Source of the DNA: Salinimicrobium profundisediminis | GTDB taxonomy: Bacteria; Bacteroidota; Bacteroidia; Flavobacteriales; Flavobacteriaceae | Length of the DNA: 64,000 nucleotides | Reading direction: 5' to 3' | NCBI RefSeq assembly: GCF_026241755.1 | Contig: NZ_JAPJDA010000019.1 | Location: 1-64,000, forward strand | In this document: in pieces, positions 26,388 to 34,900 of the stretch | Layout: each line of letters opens with the position of its first letter | Numbering within the stretch: position 1 is the first letter of the stretch | Made by a program: the position numbers and the translations under genes | Notes under the pieces: generated by a model | What the model saw: only the letters and a program-made list of their open reading frames with translations | The model's database searches: none | Told to the model about the DNA's origin: nothing

Positions 26388-27497
26388 TTGGTACAACTAC
26401 ACGATCTAAAATTTACTCCTTTTATTTCTGAAGCCGAAATCAACATCGGTATAGAAAAAGTGGCTGCGCAGATAAATGCCGATTTTGAAAATAAAACACC
26501 AGTTTTTCTGGGGGTTTTAAACGGGGCTTTTCTCTTTGCGGCCGAAGTTATTAAGAGATTTAAGGGCGACTGTGAAGTGAACTTTGTGAAGCTAAGTTCT
26601 TATGAAGGTACGGGAACCACAGGTAATGTAGAGTTTTTAATGGGGCTTACCAGTTCTTTGAAAGGTCGTAATGTAGTGGTGATAGAGGATATTGTGGACA
26701 CTGGAAATACTCTTGAGAGCCTCGACAGGATTCTTAAGAGCGAAGAAGTGAACCTATATAAAATTGCAACTTTATTTTACAAGCCGGCATCCTACAAGAA
26801 AAGCCTTCCCATAGATTACGTGGGGATGGAAATTCCGAATGATTTTATAGTAGGATATGGTCTTGATTATGATGGGCTGGGCAGGAATCTCACCCAGGTC
26901 TATAAACTTAAAAACAGTAAAATGACAAACATTGTTTTGTTTGGGCCTCCTGGTGCAGGTAAAGGAACCCAGGCAGCTGTCCTTAAAGATCATTACAACC
27001 TTAAACACATTTCTACAGGCGATGTCTTTAGGTACAACATTAAAAATGAAACTGAACTTGGTAAGCTTGCAAAAGCCTATATGGATAAAGGCCAACTGGT
27101 GCCCGATAGCATTACCATAGATATGCTGAAGGCTGAAGTAAGACAGTCAAACGGAGGGAATGGCTTCATTTTCGACGGATTTCCACGTACGGTTGCACAG
27201 GCCGAAGCTCTTGAAGAATTTCTTCAGGAAGAGGGAACCCAGGTTAGTGCCATGATCGCTTTGGAAGTAGATGACGAGATCCTGGTGGAGCGTTTGCTTG
27301 AGCGGGGGAAAACTTCGGGACGACCAGATGACGCTAATGAACTTGTTATTCGCAAAAGGATAAAAGTTTATTACGAAGAAACTGCGATCCTGAAACAATT
27401 CTATTTGAAGCAGGATAAATATTTTGGCATAAACGGAGTAGGCTCTATTCAGGAGATCACTGCGCGTTTAAAAGAAGCTATTGACCAGCTGGTATAA
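26388..27497 (+). CDS. adk: Hypoxanthine phosphoribosyltransferase-adenylate kinase fusion
   Basis: Two-domain purine enzyme known in Flavobacteriia. Residues 1-175 are a hypoxanthine phosphoribosyltransferase (PRPP loop VVVIEDIVDTGNT, 96-108). Residues 180-369 are an adenylate kinase (P-loop GPPGAGKGTQ at 186-195, STGDVFR, DGFPRT, RLLERGKTSGRPDD). The short insert between the last two motifs means the minimal-LID form. No ATG exists before residue 85, and the promoter box at 26359 excludes the farther TTG at 26349. TTG at 26388 gives the family-like start VQLHDLKF. Fusing salvage of hypoxanthine with nucleotide interconversion is plausible but not proven as a channel. obg follows after 30 bases. 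Confidence 0.92.
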   Translation: MVQLHDLKFTPFISEAEINIGIEKVAAQINADFENKTPVFLGVLNGAFLFAAEVIKRFKGDCEVNFVKLSSYEGTGTTGNVEFLMGLTSSLKGRNVVVIEDIVDTGNTLESLDRILKSEEVNLYKIATLFYKPASYKKSLPIDYVGMEIPNDFIVGYGLDYDGLGRNLTQVYKLKNSKMTNIVLFGPPGAGKGTQAAVLKDHYNLKHISTGDVFRYNIKNETELGKLAKAYMDKGQLVPDSITIDMLKAEVRQSNGGNGFIFDGFPRTVAQAEALEEFLQEEGTQVSAMIALEVDDEILVERLLERGKTSGRPDDANELVIRKRIKVYYEETAILKQFYLKQDKYFGINGVGSIQEITARLKEAIDQLV

Positions 27498-27527
27498 GAA
27501 ATACCACAGGTGTAAAGATGATAAAGG

Positions 27528-28538
27528 ATGACTGAAGGGAATTTTGTTGATTACGTTAAGATACACGTATCCTCGGGTAATGGAGGTAAAGGATCGGCTC
27601 ACCTGCACCGTGAAAAGTACGTTGCAAAAGGCGGGCCCGATGGAGGGGATGGAGGCCGTGGAGGCCATGTGATCCTAAGAGGGAACAAAAACCTTTGGAC
27701 GCTTTTTCACCTCAAATTTAAGAGGCATGTTAAAGCCGGGCACGGCGAACACGGAAGTAAACAGCGAAGCACCGGTGCCGATGGGCAGGATGAGATCATT
27801 GAAGTGCCGCTAGGAACGGTTATTCGTGATACCGAAACCCAAAATATTCTTCACGAGATAACGGAAGATGGGCAGGAGATCATTGTTGCTGAAGGCGGAA
27901 AAGGAGGACTGGGTAACTGGCATTTTAAATCTTCAACCAATCAAACCCCGCGATATGCGCAGCCTGGAATTCCCGGTGAGGAAGAGGATATAACCCTTGA
28001 GCTAAAGATCCTTGCTGATGTTGGTCTTGTAGGTTTTCCCAACGCCGGAAAGTCCACTTTACTTTCGGTGATCACAGCAGCCAAGCCAAAAATAGCCGAT
28101 TACGAGTTTACTACGCTAAAGCCCAATTTGGGAATTGTTGAATATCGTGACTTTAAAACCTTTGTGGTGGCCGATATTCCCGGAATTATTGAAGGGGCAG
28201 CTGAAGGAAAGGGTATTGGGCACAGGTTCTTAAGGCATATTGAGCGCAACTCAACACTCTTGTTTTTAATTCCTGCCGATGCAAAGGATATAAAGGAGCA
28301 GTACGAGATCCTGGTAGATGAGCTAAGACGCTACAATCCGGAACTTCTTGATAAAGACCGTTTGGTAGCCATTTCAAAAAGCGATATGCTTGATGCCGAA
28401 TTAAAGGCTGAAATGACCACGCAACTTGACCGCGAACTCAATGCGCCGTATATCTTCATATCATCTGTAGCGCAGCAAGGTTTGACCCAGCTTAAAGATA
28501 AGCTTTGGGAAATGCTGAATAAAGAGGAGTCTGTTTAA
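27528..28538 (+). CDS. obg: GTPase ObgE/CgtA
   Basis: Essential ribosome-associated GTPase for large-subunit maturation. The 336-residue protein has the glycine-rich Obg fold (about 1-158, with [15 protein letters not shown]), then the G domain: G1 [11 protein letters not shown] near 168-178, G2 [12 protein letters not shown]3 DIPGIIEGA, and NKXD-like ISKSDM. It ends at about residue 330 without the C-terminal OCT domain. The start ATG ([12 protein letters not shown]) is family-typical. It follows the hpt-adk gene on the same strand. Confidence 0.95.
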   Translation: MTEGNFVDYVKIHVSSGNGGKGSAHLHREKYVAKGGPDGGDGGRGGHVILRGNKNLWTLFHLKFKRHVKAGHGEHGSKQRSTGADGQDEIIEVPLGTVIRDTETQNILHEITEDGQEIIVAEGGKGGLGNWHFKSSTNQTPRYAQPGIPGEEEDITLELKILADVGLVGFPNAGKSTLLSVITAAKPKIADYEFTTLKPNLGIVEYRDFKTFVVADIPGIIEGAAEGKGIGHRFLRHIERNSTLLFLIPADAKDIKEQYEILVDELRRYNPELLDKDRLVAISKSDMLDAELKAEMTTQLDRELNAPYIFISSVAQQGLTQLKDKLWEMLNKEESV

Positions 28539-28563
28539 TTCCTGTTAATGTCTTAGTTTTCAG

Positions 28564-28595
28564 TGGTGTTTTCTTTAATTTTAAGGAAAACACCA
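28564..28595 (+). promoter_or_regulatory. Hairpin touching the DUF4136 start codon
   Basis: TGGTGTTTTC pairs perfectly with GAAAACACCA around a 12-base loop. It ends two bases before the ATG at 28598, with no T tract after it. It would overlay the ribosome binding region, so it may modulate translation, or it may simply separate the transcript from obg. Confidence 0.6.
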
Positions 28596-28597
28596 GT

Positions 28598-29119
28598 ATG
28601 AGACTATTAAAAATATGTTGTTTATGCTTCATTATGAGCGGCTGTGGAGGACCACGGGCGGCTTTTGACTACGATGAGCAGACAAACTTTTCCACTTACA
28701 ATAGTATAAGCATCTATCCGGAAGTGCTTTCGGGTCTAAGTGAGTTAGATGAAGACCGGCTGCTAAATAGCATGGAAAGGGCTTTACAGGAGAGGGATTT
28801 ATTTGCCTCGACAACTCCCGACCTATTCCTAAACGTCTATACCGAACAATACCAGGAGCCCAGCCGTAACCGTCTTGGGGTGGGAATAGGTGGTACCGGT
28901 GGGAATGTGGGGGTAGGAGTGAGCGGGGGTATACCATTAGGAGGCCCTGAGAGTTTCCTTCAGCTTACTTTTGATCTTATAGACGTTGAACGGGACGAAC
29001 TGGTTTGGCAAGCTGTTGTTAACAGCAAATTTAATCCCAACTGGAGCCCTGCACAAAGACAACAACAGTTTGATAAAATAGTGGAAGAAGCTTTAGAAGG
29101 TTACCCTCCAAAAAGGTGA
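28598..29119 (+). CDS. DUF4136 family lipoprotein
   Basis: A 173-residue outer-envelope lipoprotein of unknown function. The lipoprotein signal ends at Cys16 (FIMSGC). The body matches the DUF4136 pattern: FDYDEQTNFSTYNSISIYP at about 23-41, a beta-rich region with a Gly-rich loop (GVGIGGTGGNVGVGVSGG near 95-112), and a C-terminal FNPNWSPAQRQQQFDKIVEEA with YPPKR as the last residues. It follows obg after 59 bases that include a hairpin next to the start. Confidence 0.85.
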   Translation: MRLLKICCLCFIMSGCGGPRAAFDYDEQTNFSTYNSISIYPEVLSGLSELDEDRLLNSMERALQERDLFASTTPDLFLNVYTEQYQEPSRNRLGVGIGGTGGNVGVGVSGGIPLGGPESFLQLTFDLIDVERDELVWQAVVNSKFNPNWSPAQRQQQFDKIVEEALEGYPPKR

Positions 29120-29247
29120 TTTTGGACTCATTTTTTTTGGGAGTAAAATTTCTTCGGGTTAATGCCATGAAGCATTTGGAATAAATATATTTTCTAATTC
29201 TATAGATATTTATTCAATAGAAAGTTTTGTATATATCCTTTCAGAAT

Positions 29248-29273
29248 AAAAAAGGCCCCGATTTCTCGGGGCC
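29248..29273 (-). terminator. Terminator of the adhesin-porP-ompA operon
   Basis: GGCCCCG pairs with CGGGGCC around ATTTCT. On the minus strand it is followed by six T. It lies about 30 bases past the OmpA-like gene's stop codon. Confidence 0.92.
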
Positions 29274-29303
29274 CTTCTTTTTGGCTGGTTAGTTAATTGT
29301 AGC

Positions 29304-30992
29304 CTAGTTTTGGTCGTCATCGGCTGCTTCAGGCTGATCTTGCAGGTAAGGAGTACTTCCTGTAATTTCAGTGAATTCACTTCGTCTATTGCGGGCATAT
29401 TCAGCAGCAGTACACATATTAGGTCTTGTACAGTCATTCAATGGTACTTCTTCACCATATCCTTTTGGCACTAACCTATCACGGCTTATTCCCTGAGACA
29501 CTAGATACTCGAGAGTAGATTCAGCACGACGCTGAGAAAGATCCATGTTGTATTTATCAGATCCACGGGCATCGGCATGAGATCCAATTTCGATTTTAAG
29601 CATTGGATAGTTCTTCATGATCTCAGCTACGCGGTTAAGAGTAGGTTCAGACTCAGATTTGATGGTTGCTTTATCGAAATCAAAGTAGATGTTTCCAACT
29701 CCTGCGATTTGTCTTCTTCCGGTTTCAGGATTGATCTCCATTTCATCTTTTGGAAGGATTGGAGGTGTGTAATCTTCTCTGGTGAAAGCGTAAAGGTTAT
29801 CAGACCCTCTTCTGTTGGAAGCAAGATATCCTTTTTCTTCTCCTTCTTTAAGTACAAAAGCAAAGTCATCAAATTCACTGTTTAGAGAATTTCCAAGGTT
29901 TTGAGCCTCTCCAAAAGTTCCATTTGTTTGTTCACTTTTAAATACATCAAGGTTTCCGTAGCCCATGTGGCCATCAGAAGTAAAATATAGAGTTCCGTCA
30001 TTAGCAATGTAAGGGAACTGCTCGCGGTGAGCAGTGTTTACATTTGGCCCCAGGTTTACTGGTTCTCCAAATGTTCCGTCTTCATTAATAGCCACGCTGT
30101 AGATGTCAAATGATCCCATAGATCCTGGCATATCACTTGCGAAATACAGGGTAGAGCCGTCTTCACTTAAAGTTGGGTGCTCTACAGAATACTGGTCGCT
30201 GGTGAAAGGCAAAGCTTCAATGTTTGTCCACTCGCCATCAACAAGCTCGGCACGGTAGATTCTAATTGTAGCTACAGGTACTTCGGCCCAGTCAACCTTA
30301 ACCCTTCTTGAGTTAGTACGGTCAAAGTACATGGTTTTTCCATCGGTAGAAAAAGCAGCTGAACTTTCGTGAGTGTCGGTATTAATCTTGTCGTTGAACA
30401 AAGCGATGTTGCTAAGGTTACCTTCATCATCAATATCGGCTACGTAAAGGTCAAGATAAGGTTTCTTGTTCCATGCGTAAATAGGACGATCCTGATTGCG
30501 GGTAGAAGCAAAAACGATACGGTCACCCATAAAGGTAATTCCGAAGTCTGAAGAAGCTGCATTCTGCATTACCTGGTTTGTAGTGTAGGTATGAGATACA
30601 GCAGTATCAAGCTTTGCAGTCCACTCTTCAAAATCTACCGTACTGTTGTAGTACTGGCTAAAGTATTTGTCGGCTTCTTCGTCCTGTCCTGTAGCACGTA
30701 GTGAATGCGCAAACCTGAAAGAATATTCGGGTGCAACGCTACCGTCGTTGTACTTCAGAAAAAGGCTGCGGTAAGTTTCGGCCGCATTACCCATTCTGTT
30801 TGTATAGAAATAGGAGTCTCCTAATTTCTGAAGGACTTCCTGATCCTTATCCTGAACTAACCGGAATTCTTCAGAAGCGTCCATATAGGCTCTCTGGTTA
30901 AATAAACGGTTAGCTTTCTTTATCTGAGAACTCTGGGCCACGGCCGAGAATCCAATAAGGACAGCTAAAAGTGTGGTATAAAGTTTTTTCAT
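29304..30992 (-). CDS. OmpA family protein with TPR and PD40 repeats (PorE/SprD-like)
   Basis: Periplasmic or outer-membrane protein of 562 residues. Order: signal peptide (about 20 residues, ending SAVAQ), TPR-like helices (about 22-120), a WD40-like PD40 beta-propeller (about 150-410; repeats such as STDGKTMYFDRTNS, SEDGSTLYFASDMPGS and ANDGTLYFTSDGHMG), and an OmpA peptidoglycan-binding domain (about 435-540: YFDFDKATI, GSHADARGSDKYNMDLSQRR). This is the build of PorE and SprD-type proteins of T9SS surface systems. It is last in an operon behind the type-B adhesin and PorP/SprF, so it probably anchors that complex to peptidoglycan. Confidence 0.9.
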   Translation of the reverse strand: MKKLYTTLLAVLIGFSAVAQSSQIKKANRLFNQRAYMDASEEFRLVQDKDQEVLQKLGDSYFYTNRMGNAAETYRSLFLKYNDGSVAPEYSFRFAHSLRATGQDEEADKYFSQYYNSTVDFEEWTAKLDTAVSHTYTTNQVMQNAASSDFGITFMGDRIVFASTRNQDRPIYAWNKKPYLDLYVADIDDEGNLSNIALFNDKINTDTHESSAAFSTDGKTMYFDRTNSRRVKVDWAEVPVATIRIYRAELVDGEWTNIEALPFTSDQYSVEHPTLSEDGSTLYFASDMPGSMGSFDIYSVAINEDGTFGEPVNLGPNVNTAHREQFPYIANDGTLYFTSDGHMGYGNLDVFKSEQTNGTFGEAQNLGNSLNSEFDDFAFVLKEGEEKGYLASNRRGSDNLYAFTREDYTPPILPKDEMEINPETGRRQIAGVGNIYFDFDKATIKSESEPTLNRVAEIMKNYPMLKIEIGSHADARGSDKYNMDLSQRRAESTLEYLVSQGISRDRLVPKGYGEEVPLNDCTRPNMCTAAEYARNRRSEFTEITGSTPYLQDQPEAADDDQN

Positions 30993-31004
30993 GTTTCTTA
31001 GGTT

Positions 31005-31949
31005 TTAGAAGAATCTTGGGGATACGTTGTAACCTTTTGAAAGGCCAAGGAGGTCAAGGTCAAAAAGTACCATGATTTCATGTGTGCCATCATTAAAGTC
31101 ACTTAGGTTTCCTGTTGTATAGTCATAGGCGTAACCTATTCTAAGTTCAGGAGTAACTCTAAAGTTCACCAATCCACTTACTGTTTCATCAAAACGGTAA
31201 GCTACACCTGCTTCAAAACGGTTGTAAAGAAGCACGTTTGCTGTAATGTCAACAGAAAGAGGAGCTCCTTCTACTGCACGGGCCATAAAGGCCGGTTTAA
31301 GCTTTAGGTTTTGGTTAAGGTCGAATACATACCCCCCGGTAAGGAAGTAATGGATATTTTCCTCTCCCAAACGAGCCAGTCCTGTTTCGTTTTCAAGGTG
31401 TTTTGATGTGAAAAGGTTTGGAGCCGATAGACCTACATAGTATTTATCACCAAACCAGTAAGCACCAACACCAAAGTTTGGAAATGCTTCACTAACGTTT
31501 TGAGCGGCAGGATCAACCTGTTCGTTATTCCCGGTTTCAAGAGCAGTGAGGTTTGCGTCAAAGAAAGTAACCCCTGCTTTCACCCCAAAAGATAATTTTG
31601 AAGTTTCTGATACCGGAAGGACATAAGCCACATCGGCATAAAGGTTGTTTTCTTTAACAATATCTCCAATCTCGTCGTGGACTATGGAGATACCTGCTTC
31701 AATCCTTTCGCTAAGCCCGGTGTGGGCAAAGAAATTGGCAGTTTCAGGAGCTCCGTCCATTCCGGCCCATTGGTTTCTGTAAACGCCACCAACGTTTAGC
31801 ATTCCCAGGTCATCTAATGCATAAGCAGGATTTATCACGCTCATGTTATACATATACTGGGTATACATGGGATCTTGTTGTGCATTACCCTTTAGTGAAA
31901 AAAGGGCAATGCAAACAACTGTAAAAATTTTTATAAAAGAATTTCTCAT
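31005..31949 (-). CDS. PorP/SprF family type IX secretion membrane protein
   Basis: Outer membrane beta-barrel partner of a T9SS cargo. The 314-residue protein has a signal peptide (FSLKGNAQ) and begins its mature part with the family pattern QDPMYTQYMYNMSVINPAYA. NQWAGMDGAPET follows, and the end is RIGYAYDYTTGNLSDFNDGTHEI. I start at ATG 31949 (MRNSFIKIF) rather than the TTG at 31967. SprF-like proteins are known to be needed for secretion of neighbouring type-B C-terminal-domain proteins, and such a protein lies 20 bases upstream. Confidence 0.93.
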   Translation of the reverse strand: MRNSFIKIFTVVCIALFSLKGNAQQDPMYTQYMYNMSVINPAYALDDLGMLNVGGVYRNQWAGMDGAPETANFFAHTGLSERIEAGISIVHDEIGDIVKENNLYADVAYVLPVSETSKLSFGVKAGVTFFDANLTALETGNNEQVDPAAQNVSEAFPNFGVGAYWFGDKYYVGLSAPNLFTSKHLENETGLARLGEENIHYFLTGGYVFDLNQNLKLKPAFMARAVEGAPLSVDITANVLLYNRFEAGVAYRFDETVSGLVNFRVTPELRIGYAYDYTTGNLSDFNDGTHEIMVLFDLDLLGLSKGYNVSPRFF

Positions 31950-31969
31950 TTGTTTCGAATATTTCAAAA

Positions 31970-34900
31970 TTATCTGCTTAAGTACACTCTACCTTGAATA
32001 GGAGCGGTCTGTCCGTCGTTATAGTTTAGGATATAGAAGTAAACTCCTACTGGAAGTACTCCGCTTCCGAATGATCCTTCCGAAGAAGTGCCATCCCATC
32101 CCTGAGATTTTCCAACCTGGCCTTTATATACAGGCTCACCCCATCTATTGTAGATCTCCATCATGTGATTTGGATATTCCGAAGAAATGTTCTGAATTAC
32201 AAACCTGTCATTAATGGCATCACCGTTTGGAGAGAATATTTCAGGAATAACAATCTCGCAATTGGATAGATTTACCTGTACAGGAGTTCTTGTAGAACTT
32301 TCGCATCCAGTAGTTGCATCAACGGCAGCGGCGAATAAAGTTGTGCCGTTTTGCAGCGGAGTGGATGGAGATACAGTTTCTGAACCTGTAGCGGTAGTGT
32401 ACCATACAAGATCTCCGTTAGCAATAACGCTACCTTCAAGGTCACCTACTGTCAAATCCTGACCGGCGCATAGTTGTTCTGGTTCAGTTACCAAAGATGG
32501 TGCGTCTACATCATTTAAAGTTACAGTTACGGCAGTAGCATCAGATACACAACCAGTAGTGTTTGTTTGTGTAACATAGTATGTTTTTGCAGTAAGCACT
32601 TGTGTAGCATCTACCTCTGTTTGAAGTGTTTCATCAGAATAAACAGTAAACACTGCGTCGGCTTCACCAGAAATTTCAAGATCGGCTACAGTCGCATTGC
32701 TGGCAGCGCAACCATCAAATGGAGTCACTGTTGGGGCGGCTGGAGTGTTTTCTCCGTTACATTCTGGTTCTTGAGTTCCAACAATTACAGTCACTGTAGC
32801 TGAAGCAGAACATCCGTTGTCGCTAGTTACAGTATAAGTATATACGCCTTCTGCATCGGTTGCAGGATCAAAAGTTGCATCAACTTCGTCACCATCAAAA
32901 GTCCAGGTTCCACCAGTTTCAGGTGTTCCTCCAAGTTCGGCAAAAAGGTCTACTGTTTCTGTTGCATCTTCTTCAAGATTTACAGTAGCATTTTGTCCGG
33001 CGTCAGGGTTTTCAAGAACTGTAACCGTAAGTACGGCAGAATCTGTACACTGCCCGGTTCCTACTGTGTAAGTAGTGGTGAAGTCTCCAAATTTGCTGTT
33101 GATATTGTAATCATCTATGATTTCCTGAATGGTTGGGTTAAAGCTTCCATTTGTATCCACTCCTGATTCAAGAAGGCTTATATAAAGATTTCTTACACCT
33201 GCATTGGAGAGATTTTCTACTTCAGAATTACAAACTTCTACTGAGTTGTCTGCTCCTGCATTGGCAGTGTTAGCAGTTACATTAACAGTAAAGGTAGTAG
33301 AAGCACTTCCTTCTATACAACTTTCAGTATCACCTTCTTCAACGGTGTAAGTGATGGTGAAAGCACCTTCTTCAGATACGTCCAACATACCATCAGTAAT
33401 TACTCCTGAAGCATCAGAGAAAGTTCCGCCTAAAGTGTTGTCATTGTTAAGGAAATCAAACAGGTTAAGGGTTCCTTCGGCAGTACAGGTTGTAATATCA
33501 TTAATGTCACCTGTACTTGCAGGTTCAGTAGGTACTATTGTTACCGTTAGTTCTACTGAGTCGGTACACTCTCCATTGGTAAGGGTGTAGGTTGTTGTGA
33601 AATCACCTAATCCATCTTCATCAGCCTGGTACATAGCTGAAATCTCAGCTGGAGTTGGGCTAAAAGTTCCATCTACGGATACTCCTGCATCCAAAAGTCC
33701 GAGGTAGAATTTCCTTATTTCGTCGATACTTGGGAAAGTAGTTTGTACATCAGTTTCACAAACATCTGCTGAACTGTCTGTTCCGGCATCTACAATACCT
33801 GTGCAAGGATCAGTTGATACTGTAACAGTAACAGTAGCTGAATCCATACAACCTTCATAGCCCACAGTGTAAGTAAAAGTTCCTGGTTCGTCTGTAGCTG
33901 GATCAAAAGTTCCGTCTCCGTTACTCCAGGTTCCACCTTGCTGTGCGTTTTCCCCTAAATATTCAAATAGGGTAACTTCATCGTCTTCTGTAGTTAAAGT
34001 AACAGTAGCGTCATCACCGGCAAAAGCTTCAGCGACTACATTTACTGTTAACTCATACGTTTGTGCGTCAGGGGCGGTGTAAACAGTGGTGAATTCTCCT
34101 AGTTTGTCAGCATCAGCCTGATACATTTCAGAAATTTGCCTTGGTGTCGGATTAAAAGTACCATTTGTTGCGACACCTGTAGGAAGAAGTCTAAGATAGA
34201 ATTTCCTTATTTCATCATAGCTTGGGAAGAAAGTATCAACATCTCCTGCACAAACTATAGCATACCCACTACCCGGCGTTGTTGGATCTGTTGGGTCGTT
34301 TACAATTACGGTTACGGTTGCAGAATCCATACAGGTTTCATATCCTACTGTATAAGTAAAAGTTCCAGCTTCGTCTGTGGCTGGATCAAAAGTTCCATTT
34401 CCGTTACTCCAGGTTCCACCTCTAAGTGCATTTTCGCCTAAGTAAGTAAATAAATCTACTGGCTCATCATCTGTAGTAAGAGTTATGGTAGCATCATCTC
34501 CTGCTTCAGCTTCAGTTACAACATTAATGGTGAGTTCATAAGATTCACCATTTACTGTGTAAGTAGTTGTAAACTCTCCCAAACCATCTTCATCTGCCTG
34601 GTAAATATCAGCCATTTGAGCAGGAGTAGGATTAAAGGATCCATTTGTTGCTACACCAGAAGGGAGTAATCTTAAATAGTATTTTCTGATTTCGTCCACA
34701 CTTGGGAAAAAGGTTTGTACATCTCTAAGACATACCACACTAACTCCAGGGGAGACTACAGAATCTGTAGTTAGGGTAACAACTACAGAAGCAGAATCTG
34801 TACAGCCGTCTGTGCCTACAATATAGGTGTAAGTTCCTGCTGCATCTGTGGCAGGATTAAAAGTTCCATTACCAGAACTCCATGTTCCTTCTGTTTGTGC

